DNA from: Phytophthora hibernalis
Taxonomy: Eukaryota; Oomycota; Peronosporomycetes; Peronosporales; Peronosporaceae
Length of the DNA stretch: 64,000 nt
Reading direction: 5' to 3'
NCBI GenBank assembly: GCA_012656075.1
Contig: JAAKBF010000054.1
Coordinates: 186,001 to 250,000, forward strand
Program-made: the position numbers and the translations under genes
In this document: positions 33,690-44,792 of the stretch, piece after piece
How the letters are laid out: each line of letters opens with the position of its first letter
Numbering within the stretch: the stretch's first letter is position 1
The notes under the pieces: generated by a model
What the model was told of the DNA's origin: nothing
Seen by the model: only the letters and a program-made list of their open reading frames with translations
The model's database searches: none

Positions 33690-35187
33690 ATGCTGGAATC
33701 GAAGTTGCATATCCTGGCGACCATCCTACCAGACAAGCGCCGGCGAGGTTTTACGACTCTTAAAGATCTCCGACGATGCGTGAGGAAGAGCTAAAGAGGG
33801 TCGAGCACGCCCGTATCGTCCGCATCCGGCACTACCTGACGGTGGTCTGCCTGTCGCGGCCGGACGTCGCCCCTGGATGTATCTATGGTATTTGGCTCCG
33901 ATGAGAACTCTCTAGACCTCACTTCACTCTGTCGGTACGTTTATTTATTTTGCAGCGTTATTTACCATCGTGTCTAACGCCATGAGCTCGTACTGGTATT
34001 AATTTGTCGCAGTCAATCCTTCCAGCGGTTGTTGGACCGCTTATCTTTGTTTATCGGATCCCTGGATGTCGCTCTGGTGGTGGGAGACCGCGAAAGCTGC
34101 ACCACCTTCACCAAGTTCTAGGGTTGTTCATGGCCTTCTACGTGGGGGCAATGCACCACAAGTCGATGTGTGGTCTGTTCGCCGTACCTCATTCCACGCT
34201 GATCCGCGTCCTAAACGATGCGGAGAACGCGATGAAACAAGCCCTGGCGGGATTTTCTCCAGCCAGGATAGTGTGGCCGACGTTGGCTCGGTAGAAGGCT
34301 CTTGGGCGTCTTACTGCAGCTAGAGAACCCCTGCTTCTGTTTACGTGGAGGTTCATTGACGGTAATAATTACAGGGTGGGTTAAAACACGTATATGTTCT
34401 GTATGGTATTATGTTGTGTCTAACTAATGTGTCACGATGGTATTGATGCAGGTTCAGAAGCCACCGCATCGCGACATTCAAAATACCCATTACAATGGGG
34501 GCTCCAGGCTGTGTATGTGACGGGGACTCTATGTTTCAGATGTTCTAATTGTGTGGAGCAAGTACAACTGCCCCAGCAGTTAGACTGAATCTGACTCTAG
34601 CCTGGACTTTTGCGAAATGCTTATTGACCCCGTGGAACCCTAATACTCGCAATGGTGTGATTGCGGACAGTTATTTTCCTTGTGGGGGTTATGATAGGCC
34701 GTATAATGACGACGTTGAAGGAGGGTGATCTGGGTCGCCTCGTGCCATCAGTTCGTGCTGTGGCCCAGCGGAAGTCGGGCGCAATCACGTTTAGAGTGTC
34801 GAGTGGAGAATGGGCTCCATTGACCCCTCAGTCTTTTCCCCTCCGACGGCGAATGTTTCCCGTTCTCGTTCAGGGCGCTTTGCGCCATGGTATGCATGTG
34901 GTCACGGAACGCGCGCAGGTCTTTCCCTCCCAGGCGATTGCTCGCCACATTCAGGTTCTGATTGTTGTCGACTTCGCGGGTATCGGTAGCCGCACGGCAT
35001 GGGTCTCTATGCAGCGTATGTCCGTCGGAGGTTGCGACCGTCGGGGTAGGCTGGCGGCGAGAAGCGCGGGGCGTCCGGCATTGCGGAGAGGTGTCCTCCC
35101 TCCTGAACGATTTGAAGGTGGGTCGATTCGTTTGGCGTGGATGAGCGACGAGTCTCTCGAGAGGCTCGGGATCGGTTGGACACCTAG
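33690..35187 (+). pseudogene. PIF/Harbinger transposase, nearly full length, broken
   Basis: The order fits Harbinger transposases. An N-terminal part (MLESKLHILATIL, about 33690) is followed by RIRHYLTVVCLSRP. After a probable intron (about 33935-34014) come GGRPRKLHHLHQVLGLFMAF and HSTLIRVLNDAENAM (helix-turn-helix), then FTWRFIDGNN (first Asp, about 34350). The NxxYNG block (about 34490) and the GxxxDS second-Asp region (about 34590) follow, then LKEGDLGRLVPSVRAV with the ExG region (about 34720-34820). Several frameshifts disrupt it. Confidence 0.75.
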
Positions 35188-36061
35188 CTAGCTCGGTCTA
35201 CACTTGTCTGCAAATCGGGGTCGGCGGACGGGGCTTCCTGTTCGTGGACACCTCACAGCAGACGTTGCCATTTCTTCGGTCGAGTCGGCATCTGCTTCTC
35301 CGGTATCCGCACCTTCGTCGCTGGAAGAGTCGAAGTCCGACAGATTGTAAGCTGCAGCCATGTTGGCGTCAATGACTCCCGATCTGGTGAAGATTACACC
35401 AACAACCTGTGTGTTTGGCGTGGAAGGCATTATCTCTGTGCGAGAGGAACTACTTCTTCGTCTTCTCTCGAAGCTACAGATAGAGAGACACCTCCCTCCT
35501 CCGAAGCTCGTTCCTCGTTCCTCAGGCCTGACGTCGATTTGAGGGAAATTTCACTGTCATCCTCAGGATCACGGTGCTCGTCGGCTGTACCGACCGTGGT
35601 CGGAGCCGATGCAGCGACGCCACTCTCCACAGGCCGTTCCTCGTTCAAGACGGCGTCTGCCTCTTCTTCCAGAGAGGCGTCGTCTTCATCTTTATCCTGC
35701 CCATCGTGCGAGGTATGAACCCATCCATCTCCTTCGATCTTCATCTGGCTTTTCTTGGCCCAGACTATAGGCCTCCGAGCTACGGGAATATCGCCTCTCC
35801 CAGTCCCGTGTACAAGGTTTTGAACTTGCGCCGAAGAGACTCGAAGTCTCTCTCGGGTGAGTTCCTGTTACGGTTGGCATTGAATTGGATTGCGGCCTGC
35901 TCCCACGTATTGTGCCAGAGTGGGAGGAATCGCTCCGCTACCACAAAAGTCTTAAAGATGCAGCATCTTTTTGTAAAAAAATGTTTGAGCGCAGCATCTT
36001 TCCACCTGATGCTGTATTTCATTAAAGATTTGAGAGTGATTATGAAAAACTGTTCTTTCAT
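35188..36061 (-). pseudogene. Myb/SANT-like partner ORF of the Harbinger element
   Basis: 36061-35780 encodes ERFLPLWHNTWEQAAIQFNA followed by ERDFESLRRKFKTLY, a SANT/Myb-like DNA-binding unit typical of the second ORF of PIF/Harbinger elements. In another frame, 35744-35430 continues with an acidic Ser/Glu-rich tail. It is transcribed toward the transposase from the opposite strand. The frame is broken near 35780. A partner protein helps bring the transposase to the nucleus and DNA ends in known elements. Confidence 0.65.
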
Positions 36062-36542
36062 ATTTCACGTCATGTTGTATGTTTTATTTGAGATTATAGA
36101 AGGTACTGGATCATGTATGATCGGTAGGACAATAACTTGACAAGTGCTTGCATCTCTATGACTTTGCGGTAGTTGGCGCAACGGCATCTGGTGTGGCACC
36201 GTGTGGTTATTGTATCCTTGACGCCGGTCTCGCTAATATGATTCACGTAATCAACGTCAGACAGATAGTCATAGATAGCATCGCTGAATGCGTAGGGGCG
36301 TGCAGAAGACCTTTCCCACGCCAATATCAAAATAACGCAGTTCTTTTGCGAGGGTTTCCGACTATGGAGGAAGATCGATGTGTGACGGGGAGGGAAAGGG
36401 AGACTGAACATTTAAAGAAAAACCTTGGGTGCAAACTACTTACATTGAATATGTAAAATAAAACCTCGACAAGAGGTGGATACACATATAAATGTACCCA
36501 TCGCACTTTGTGCTGCAGACTAGGACTGCTTCAGAATTCGGC
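36062..36542. other. Non-coding spacer
   Basis: AT-rich, no recognised gene. It may contain the outer end of the Harbinger element, but I found no clear inverted repeat. Confidence 0.3.
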
Positions 36543-37854
36543 CTAGACACGGCTTTGACTACCGGCCTCCTTGACATCCGGCAGATGCTGAATCTCGCGG
36601 TGCTGCACCCACAGCGGTAAACAAACCAGGGTATGTCGCCGTACAAGACGGTGACCTGCTCGCATCCGACTGTCTCGACCAGTGACTGCGACGAAGGGAA
36701 GGTCCCGACCGGTCTGCACCTCGTGGAACTTTGCCGTCGGTTCACAGGCGTGGTTCATCATTTGCAGAGTTCCTCCAGACTGAAGAGCGTCGATACCCAC
36801 GTGTTTGTTTCCCGTGGTTCGCGTCTTGAGGTGCTTCCTGAAGCCGTCGTTGACCGGTCAATTTCGACAAGACGGTCCACACGACTCAATCATGCCCGAT
36901 AACATCGACAGCGGGAATGAACGACATGGCAACTAACCCTCGCATGCCGGAGTTGGTGCCTCTAGCGATGGCGAGCGCAGGGTTTTCCTGCAATGAATTG
37001 CCGCATACACCCCCAACGGCGCAGTTACTCTCGCCGGAAAAGCGACTCTCCCTCGCGTTTAGACCTGATGTCTCTTTGCATCCTTTTTGTTGCAACCGCA
37101 CCTTGCTACATCCCGAGTGCCCAAGCTCACGCCCCGAAACTTCCAATTGCGGGGGTCAATTGCTTCCGCAAGAAATCAACCTCCGCCGGTCATTCCCCTA
37201 GAATCCATACTTACTCGCACACTGGAGATGACGGGCCGTCACTAACGCTTGACGGTGGTGGACTCGTCTTCGAGACTGCCGCGGTCGATCTTCGGTTCAA
37301 CGCAGCGATCATTTTCAACGCCTCCGAGTCGTATCCGTCCGATTTGAAGGCGTCGGCAAACCAGACTGGCATCTCTTCTATCGGAGTCTTGGGAATGTCA
37401 GACAGACACCTCGCGCCGCGGTGTGCGAATGGACTGGGGGTCCACGGAACTACCGTGGATGACTGCGACACCTCCATCGTAGCGCATTCGGAATGAGGCG
37501 TCGAAGGTGAGGCAGGAAGTGGCGTTCCCTTTCCACAGCCGGACTGCATCGCGTCTCGTGAGGCCCGTGGCGAAGTCTATATCGCCCGGTTCGAGGCGTC
37601 AGACACCTCTTCAGACTCGAGCGTACTCGGACCGCGTGTCGTTCGTACTCTGACGTAGCAGACTCTTGCGAAGACCCGCTGCAATGGTATGACAAGCAGG
37701 ATAGCTCGAATCGTGAAAGCGACTCGACTTGAATCGTCGCAGCCTCCACAATCAAATGGTGCCAAACTACAAACCCGGAACGAAGCTGCACACAGGAGAT
37801 TCCAGGCGACGAGCCCGTCTTCAGACGCTTCGTAGGAGGACCCAATCTGGACAC
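36543..37854 (-). pseudogene. SET-domain protein-methyltransferase-like gene, broken
   Basis: The minus strand begins MSRLGPPTKRLKTGSS (37854). It passes through a variable region (37549-37211, including KTPIEEMPVWFADAFKSDGY) into GVCGNSLQENPALAIARGTN and GMRGLVAMSFIPA, the start of a SET domain. LQMMNHACEPTAKFHEVQ is the NHxCxPN-type substrate and cofactor block. In another frame, EQVTVLYGDIPWFVYRCGC is the GEEVTxxYG and post-SET block. SET enzymes methylate lysines. Frames change near 37840, 37210, 36880 and 36690, with a stop after SPVCE. The family is from motif memory and the order is convincing. Confidence 0.65.
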
Positions 37855-39269
37855 TTCATCGGATGTGGCAGCTCATTTCGCCACCACCGAAGCCGTCATG
37901 AGAGCAACAGTTTAGAGTACGCGTAAAAACCAAATAAAAGAACATGTTAGCAAGTTTGATCCTATTTCGAGAGCTCGATGCATGTACACGTACGTAGACG
38001 GTGTTTCGCACTATCAGCTTGAATGAACGCGAAAGAGGCTTCGCGGTACACACGGAGTCGATTTCTGTCCTCGGTTCTCCCCTGTGAGACCTGTACATAC
38101 GAAAACACTTGCGATCACAGGTTGAGGCCGGAATACTTGCAGAGTACAGCGAAACGAACAGGGGTTTGGCGCCACGAGGGCCTCGATCTTGTGCGGAAAG
38201 TGGACTGCGTGTTGATCGAGGCTGCGCAACAAAGAACTAGTTAGCTTAGAAGGCACAGCTCAGTCCGCAAAGAGCCTCGCGTACCTTACCGCTGGCCGAC
38301 GAATCTTGAAATGAAAGGTTTCGCACGCGCGAAAGTGCCTTTGAAGCTCAGACAAACTTCAATTCAAACTTTTGTTTGCTCTACGGAGGATGTGTTTGAT
38401 CGTTTAATGAAAACAATTTATATTTTTAATATGGTTGCTAAATGAGGGTGGTTTGAAGACTGATAAAAGGCGACCAAATGTTTGTTTGGTCCGACGACTT
38501 TTTGAAACATTTTGATTAGAACCCACAATATGACCCCTTTAATCCTTCCCCAGTGAATAAACTTTTATGTTAAAAAAGGTTTTGGAAGGCTGCAATTATT
38601 ATAATTGGGCCGGAAGAAAGTGATTTTTGTTTTATTGCTACGGTACATGTATTATACAACGTAGTAGTAGTATTAATACATGTACAGTGGTTACCGTAAT
38701 TAATCTCACTCTCGTTAATTCTTGTAAGGATAAATTTCAAATCCTCACAATAATTAACGTGAGTGTCATTATTTTCCAACACACGCTAATTATGGTACAC
38801 AAAAAGTAATGACACTCACATTATATAAGGTACTCGTTACGTGGACCAACTATTTCGACATAAACTGGTCAAATCTCCAAATGGAGAATACCGGTACCGG
38901 TACTAGATTCGGTACAAATGTCTACGAGTTGGGATTTCATAGAATTGGTCTGGAATAATAAAACGTTGGTCAAATAAAAACCAATTCAAGCCCAGAAGCA
39001 CAGAAGATTCAGCGAGTGTTATCGCCGCCGTAAGAAAGAGGAGGTGTCGGATAGTGTTGCCGTCGCCGTGCGCTGAAGAAGGATGCACTGTTTTGAGACG
39101 TTTGTCAACCATTTAAAGCTTTCAGAAGGTACGGAAGCTCGGCTGCTTCTCTACAATAACAATGATCTTCACGTGTTTAGCGTCGGCCATCAAGCAATCC
39201 GTGCTTAACGCTTGAGGCATTCAACAACTGCTATGTATTATGATAACTCGAAAAATAGCACAAATATAA
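37855..39269. other. Non-coding, with one MITE end
   Basis: TACAGTGGTTACCGTAATTA at 38683-38702 begins a sequence rich in repeated TAATT and GTGAGTGTCAT motifs up to about 38825. The same 20 bases occur reversed at 44729-44748. No gene is recognised in this stretch. Confidence 0.5.
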
Positions 39270-39614
39270 CTAAAAGGTAATGCAGCTGGTTAGTCGGGTG
39301 GAAACGTCGCGGAAAACATTGACAACATTTCCTGGCCCCTCGCTGAAGTCCTTTAGCAACTCGGTGACGCGAATATTGTCGTCAGGAGACGTATAAGACT
39401 GACGACGCATCTCAGTGATCAGATTGTTGACGTCCTGCGAAAGAATCGGTTTGCCTGACACATCGTTTAATAGCGGAGTATTTTCTTTCGCTTGGACCCA
39501 TGTGGTGTTGGGTTCTGGGGCGCTCGGTCGCCAGTCGGCAAGGTTGCCCTTGCTGAAGGAAAGTGACCGGCGTATCCTGATTGGCGGATTACATTCCCGC
39601 GCCACAGTGACCAC
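39270..39614 (-). CDS. Hypothetical 114-residue ORF
   Basis: An uninterrupted frame that reads like protein (LSQDVNNLITEMRRQS, then NIRVTELLKDFSEGPGNV). No domain is recognised. It stands alone between non-coding segments and is probably a relic of an element. A coding role is uncertain. Confidence 0.3.
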   Translation of the reverse strand: MVTVARECNPPIRIRRSLSFSKGNLADWRPSAPEPNTTWVQAKENTPLLNDVSGKPILSQDVNNLITEMRRQSYTSPDDNIRVTELLKDFSEGPGNVVNVFRDVSTRLTSCITF

Positions 39615-39619
39615 GACAG

Positions 39620-40398
39620 CTTAGTGACCGAGGCCTCGGTCGGGTATAATAAAATCCCGGCCGAGGGTACGAACCCTCGTTTGTACCCATTTCAGTTTCG
39701 TACCCTCGGTCTTATAGAGCCGGGTACAGGATCACACATTGGGATCAGTTCACACTGGATATTTGTATTTAGATATAGGACTAGCTATAGGAGGCTCTCA
39801 GAGCCATAGATCAACATAAAAAATCAGCAGTCTTCCCCCATGTCACCAATGGTCAAGTCCGTCTTCGGTAAGTCTAGCTAGCTTATCTTAGGGTCTGGAT
39901 ACGCTCGGCTTGTGGGATGCTGGTCAGCGAGCGTAAGGTACATTGAACCGAGGGTTTGTTGCTGGTCAGTCCAAGAGATTAGAGTGGCCGAGTGTTGGGG
40001 GTGACGAGAAGCGTCGTTCACCATATATTATAGTGGAACCGAGTGTTCCATACATATTTTACTACCCGCCGAGGTTTTACCTCGGCAAACCCGTATTAGG
40101 CTTGACAGCCGGTACCCTTCCTCCTGAGGGACTGCGGGGTTCGCGCGAAAGCGCAATATTGCATACTAGCCCTCGCTCGTGGCTAGTGGTGCAGGTTATT
40201 GGGTTGGCCTAATACAACCTAGGTGTACAGAGGGTTCACATCCAACCCGGCGCAAGGGATCGTTCCTGGTATTCAGGTTTGATCCAACGCTCGTTGACCT
40301 GACAAGGGAAGCGAGTGTTGTTGGTGGGACTCATACCATTTAGTAGTGAGAATTTCTGCGTGATCCTACACGACACCCACCTGTATCATAAGAAATTG
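39620..40398. repeat. Cluster of CCGAG-containing palindromes and repeats
   Basis: A 14-bp perfect palindrome ACCGAGGCCTCGGT lies at 39627-39640. A hairpin CGAGGGT-acga-ACCCTCG lies at 39662-39679. Further ACCGAGGGT or ACCGAGTGT copies lie near 39710 (reverse), 39948 and 40035, and a hairpin GCCGAGGT-ttt-ACCTCGGC near 40069-40088. No gene is seen. The motif may be a terminal or subterminal repeat of an element, or a protein-binding array. Confidence 0.55.
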
Positions 40399-41229
40399 CT
40401 AGAATGATAGAAATAACATATCACATTCGTGATAGGTCACGTACCAGCTCGTTCGGACAACACTGCGAGTCGCTGGCGAAGTAATTTTCCGAGTTTCAGC
40501 GTACGTGTTGAACACGTTTTGGTCAGACTTGTAGTTATGAGTGGAGTCGTGCGTTTTCACACGCACACGGAAGGCTCCGTCGGTATCTTCAAAAAGCAAC
40601 GCATTAAGCTTTGCCTGACAATCAATGCGGCGTACAGTATGATTGGTACGGAGTCCAGCTGATCGAGACTGGAACCGCCTGGCGTGTGTGTAATTCCAGC
40701 TCTTGGTGTAGTATCCTAACGATTCATCCCAAAGTGTTGGCTGCGTTCCACGCTTTGCAGCTTGTTGTATCCAACTTCGGTTTCTATCTTTAATAGAATT
40801 GCTTGTCCGAAGCTTATACACCTGGAATGTCTCGTGCTGATATCTGAACAAAGCATTAAATCAGAATTTAAACTACGTAAACTTTGACATAACGAATTGT
40901 GGAATTATCGTGATCCTGTACCCGATGAACGCGGTTTCCATAGCGCTCCAAGTGTCGAAGACCCCACCGAATGGAGTGCAGGGTACACATAGGTCTGGCT
41001 CAACCTCGGCCTCGCGCAAGTCACCATTTTCTGATTTGGGTGACGTACGGACGGTACAATTCTTTTGTTTCTTGACTGGTTGGCGCGCGCTATTGATTGG
41101 CTTTCCCTGTGCAGTCCCATTGGTAGATAGGCCTTCGGCCTGTGTGTCGTCACTGACGCAGTTGAGCTCGATCTCAGTTTTCGAAGCGCGCCGAACACGC
41201 TAGATCTTCTTCTTCTTACTCGCCTCCAT
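40399..41229 (-). pseudogene. FAR1/GCM-like DNA-binding N-terminus of a MULE-type transposase
   Basis: Exon upstream of 40922, an intron 40844-40921 (78 bp, GTACAG...TTCAG), then an exon 40843-40399. The second exon encodes YTHARRFQSRSAGLRTNHTV followed by RRIDCQAKLNALL, resembling the zinc-binding FAR1/WRKY-GCM1 domain found at the N-terminus of MULE transposases. The first exon is Lys-rich after MEASKKKKI and has an in-frame TAG. The transposase core is absent downstream. Confidence 0.5.
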
Positions 41230-41362
41230 GGGGGTTGGGGGAATAGAAATGGACGGCAGGGGCCTTGAAATGTCGAGAAATGGAATACCGGTATGTGAAA
41301 AGGTATGAAATTGATGGTTAGGTTAAATACGGTATTTCCACGAGTACTTTTACGACCATATA

Positions 41363-43111
41363 CAGACAACGACGGTGAAACTCGAACCCCCGTCGACATC
41401 CATTTTCAAAACAGTTATAGAAAGGTCAGAAGACAAATAAACTCGACCCCCAACTGCGGTCTTAGCTGCAATTGTTCAAAATAAAATTGGCTCACACTAC
41501 AGAAAAATACGAAACTGAGACAAAATAACAGGAAAGCGCAAAACGCGTTTATTTTTAATGTAGCTACACCATCATTACAGGTTCCTTGGGGATCGCCTTT
41601 TCAAAGCTTTTCATAACGCACTCAGTGGAGATGTTCTCCCACGCTCGAATAGTGCGCATGACTGCCGCAAGACGCTTTTCCTTAGCGGTTCGGGTCGTGG
41701 ATACCTTTTCTCGTTTTCATTCAGCACTGATCTTCTTCTTCAGCGGCCCCATAACACCCACGTCAAGGGGCTGACTCACCGAGGTGCTGTTGGCAGGAAC
41801 GGGAACACGATTGCTGACGACTCCTCCGCCACGCTGTTCTTCCCTGCTTCGGAAACGTGGGAGTCAAAATTATCCAACAAGAGGACGGAGGGGCGTCAAT
41901 TTCGTACTTAAGCAAGCTCGTGACGTACATTTGCCACACCGTGGCGTCCATCCAGCCAGTTTCTTGGACGGTGTAGACATGGCCAGAAGGATACGTCGGT
42001 AGCTCGTCCGACTCCACTGTTTCGCCTGGCATCGCTCGTAGAATGAACAGAATAGGCAGCTTTTTTCCTGTTAAATAAATATAATTAGTCTTGAAAAACA
42101 TTGAAACATAAATAAAAACCTACCATCAGCCCTAATGGTAAGAACTGCAGTGAGTCTACCAGAGTTTTTCTGGATGTGCTTCACTTTGGCAGATTCACGA
42201 CGCCCCTTGAGGGCCCAAATCTTGTGAGGAGGCGTGTCAAAATAAATTGCTGTCTCGTCGACGTTGTATATAGCAGATTCAGGGTAGGGGCCATGCTCTT
42301 CCCAAAACTCTATAGCAAATTTGACATGCACTTCTTGTAGTGCATCTTCGTCTTTTAGTATACTGAGGTTTCTGAACAGAAAACCCATGGCTGCAGCAAT
42401 AAATAAAAGGATCTGAACAATTAATTTGATTAAAAAACAGAAACAAAATAATGTAGAGACTTACCGAGCTGCAAAACGCTGACATAACCGCATCAGCGCG
42501 CTTAATGCATGCTCAGAGGATGCCTTGTCCTCTAAATACATCTCAAGCCAAGCTCCCTGTTCCATTTTCATGTACTCTATCATCCCTCCAGTGCACAAAT
42601 ACTATAAAATTGTTAGATTATGTTAAAAGAACAATAAAAAGAATTATTTTACCTCTTCCTCTCGGCGAACGTCTTTCATGAAGGTGACCATGTCGTGTCC
42701 GAATGTGATCTTGCTTTTCACCCCTGACCCTTTGTAGTTTTACTCGTCTGGGCCCCCTTGAACTCGAACAACTTTCTTGCCTTTTCCGCCACCCTTTCAG
42801 TGTACCCAACGGAATATTAAGCGCCCGAGCGGTTGGTTTACATCCGTCCACAGCAACCCGCTTCTCGCCTCTGCTTAACCGTGTAGTGGTGCTGCCGACG
42901 AGGGGCTTCCATCGTTTGCAAAAGCGACAATGACGGGAAAGTTTCTTTTCGGCACCAGCATTGCGTGCTGTCCAGCAATTTGCTGGACAGCACGCAATGC
43001 TGGCGCCGAAAAGAAAACTTTTTAAATAAGGGTTCGTCTTTTCTTTTTAACTTGATTTCAAAATCACCCTGCAGGGGGCGAGTTTTTGTGGGGGTTGAGT
43101 TTCACCGTCGT
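41363..43111 (-). mobile_element. Pogo-type DNA transposon, copy 2, with both terminal inverted repeats
   Basis: The left end begins CAGACAACGACGGTGAAACT (41363, preceded by TA). The right end at 43090-43111 is its complement over the ACGACGGTGAAACTC core and following CCCCC. On the minus strand: helix-turn-helix KPTARALNIPLGTLKGW (about 42840), then YNVDETAIYFDTPPHKIW (first Asp intact, about 42260), an intron, GWMDATVWQMYVTSLLKYEI, and the second Asp block DNFDSHVS in a shifted frame (about 41880). The third, QPLDVGVMGPLKKK-like, is about 41750. Several frameshifts make it inactive, but it is better preserved than copy 1. Confidence 0.8.
42938..43021. repeat. Near-perfect 41-bp inverted repeat with single-base loop
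   Basis: Arms 42938-42978 and 42980-43021 are complementary except for one base and one extra A. It lies just inside the right end of pogo copy 2, so it may be a subterminal transposase-binding structure or a foldback. Confidence 0.8.
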
Positions 43112-44728
43112 AATGGTGAACAAGAAATAATGTGAAGGATGAAAGCGCAAATTTACCATGTATTGATATGAATTTGAATCGGCTGAGGAGGTGAAGGTGT
43201 TGGTGGTATCCACCCCGTCGCGAACTTCGTTCGCATCCGCCGTGTCAGAATCACTCGAACTGCAAATTCCCTGTGGTCATCACTTTGGTCATTTTGTCTC
43301 TGTTTCTCGCGAGCCCGATCAAAAGCAGCGATGATCGGTGAGACAAAATAATTTTGTCCATCGGCTGAGCGGATCGCACCGGGGGCAAACGACGGGCTGC
43401 CCATACCCCTCTTCTCCAATGGGGCGGCCACAGAAAGAATGCATATTTGTGTTACAGGATGGACATTTATGCATATGAACTCCACCTACAGGTAGTCCCG
43501 AGTCAAAACGGTGGCAACCGTCTCGGGATCCGGCCAGCTGGTTTGCAGAGCGATTGCTGCTCAACTTCGTGCCGAGCAGCAACGGGAGGATGAGCTGGGT
43601 GCCCTGTCGCAGTTACGGAGGGATGGTCGCTCGGTGACGCAACCATAGTTTTTGGCTCTATTTGGTGGGACCCTGGGATTGGTGGAACCAGGGCCCCCAT
43701 ATTTCGAATGGCGGCGGAAGAGCGAGGAGCGACGACGTTGCGGCGCTGCAAGGACGGAAGGCATGGCCGTAGAGGAGGGCAAGGAAAAGGACAAGGACAA
43801 GGACGACGCAGGAGGGGTGTCGCGGTGGCACGGCAGGATGACAACGGATCGGTAAGACAGGAAGTAGGAGGGGCGGCCGCACGGCACGCCCCGAGCTCGA
43901 GTAGGAGCTCAGTCGTGAAAAAGCCTTGGAACCAGCAAGTTAATATCTTTTATATTGATTTGTTATTGATCTACTCTCCTAGTACGCACCTGCCTGTCAT
44001 ACGCCTCGAGGACCGTCCTAAATCAAGGCGGCTCCACCTCCACAGAATTCTTCGTGTGACATAGTAACCGATAAGCCTATCTGAGTAGAGGGAGGAGGGT
44101 CGATGTGCAGCGCACGAAGCAATCGGGCACCTCAACTGATCGCGCACTTACAGCAGATCGAAGCGTTCGCGCACTTCCAGCAGTGTGAAGCGATCACGCA
44201 CTTATAGCAGAGAGAGGCGGCCTGAAACAGGACGAAGCGCTTGCGTACGTCCAGGATAACTCAACCACGCACGCGCACTCCTAGCCGAACGATGCAAGTT
44301 CGCACTTCCAGCAGAATCGCGCTATTCCACCAGAGCGAAGAGATAGCCACCTCAGCAGAGAAGAAGATAGCACACCTCAGCAGAACAAGGCGACTGCACA
44401 GCTCCAACACGTACACGTCAGCCGGGACCACGCTCCAGCGAAGTAGGGAGGGTGCTTTCACGAGAGATCGTTGATGTAAGCCGCGCGATTTTACCTATAT
44501 AGACATATCACAGCATATATTAATCAGTGGAGACCTTCCTTTAGTTGTAGCAGACGTGAACGTACCCCGGGACGTGCGTGCGCAGCTTACAAAGTCGATC
44601 TGAATGCTGAGTGCGATTAATTTTGAGCACACGCTAATTTTGAACATGGTGTCTCGCCACCCTTCCTTGCTCACACAAATAGTGTGAGTGTCACTAATTT
44701 TGAACACACATTATTTTCGCACACACAC
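43112..44728 (-). other. Decayed region with a zinc-finger fragment
   Basis: On the minus strand near 43480-43380 there is HKCPSCNTNMHSFCGRPIGE followed by VVCPRC, a CxxC-HxxC-CxxC zinc-binding pattern of unknown family. Upstream is Pro-rich sequence. 44100-44460 contains loose repeats of GCGCACTTCCAGCAG-like units. Nothing else is recognised. Confidence 0.4.
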
Positions 44729-44748
44729 TAATTACGGTAACCACTGTA
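44729..44748 (-). repeat. MITE terminus shared with 38683-38702
   Basis: The exact reverse complement of the 20-mer at 38683. Inward of it (44600-44728) CACACTAATTTTGAACA-like subterminal repeats occur four times. It ends 45 bp from the stop of the ZIP gene, so it may contribute to that gene's 3' end. Confidence 0.6.
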
Positions 44749-44792
44749 GTATAAATTCAAAATCCCCATTACAAAACTCGTACTGTATTTGC

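Noticed and set aside
34661..35191. 176-codon hypothetical gene
   Set aside because: Its sequence is the C-terminal part of the Harbinger transposase read partly in a shifted frame.
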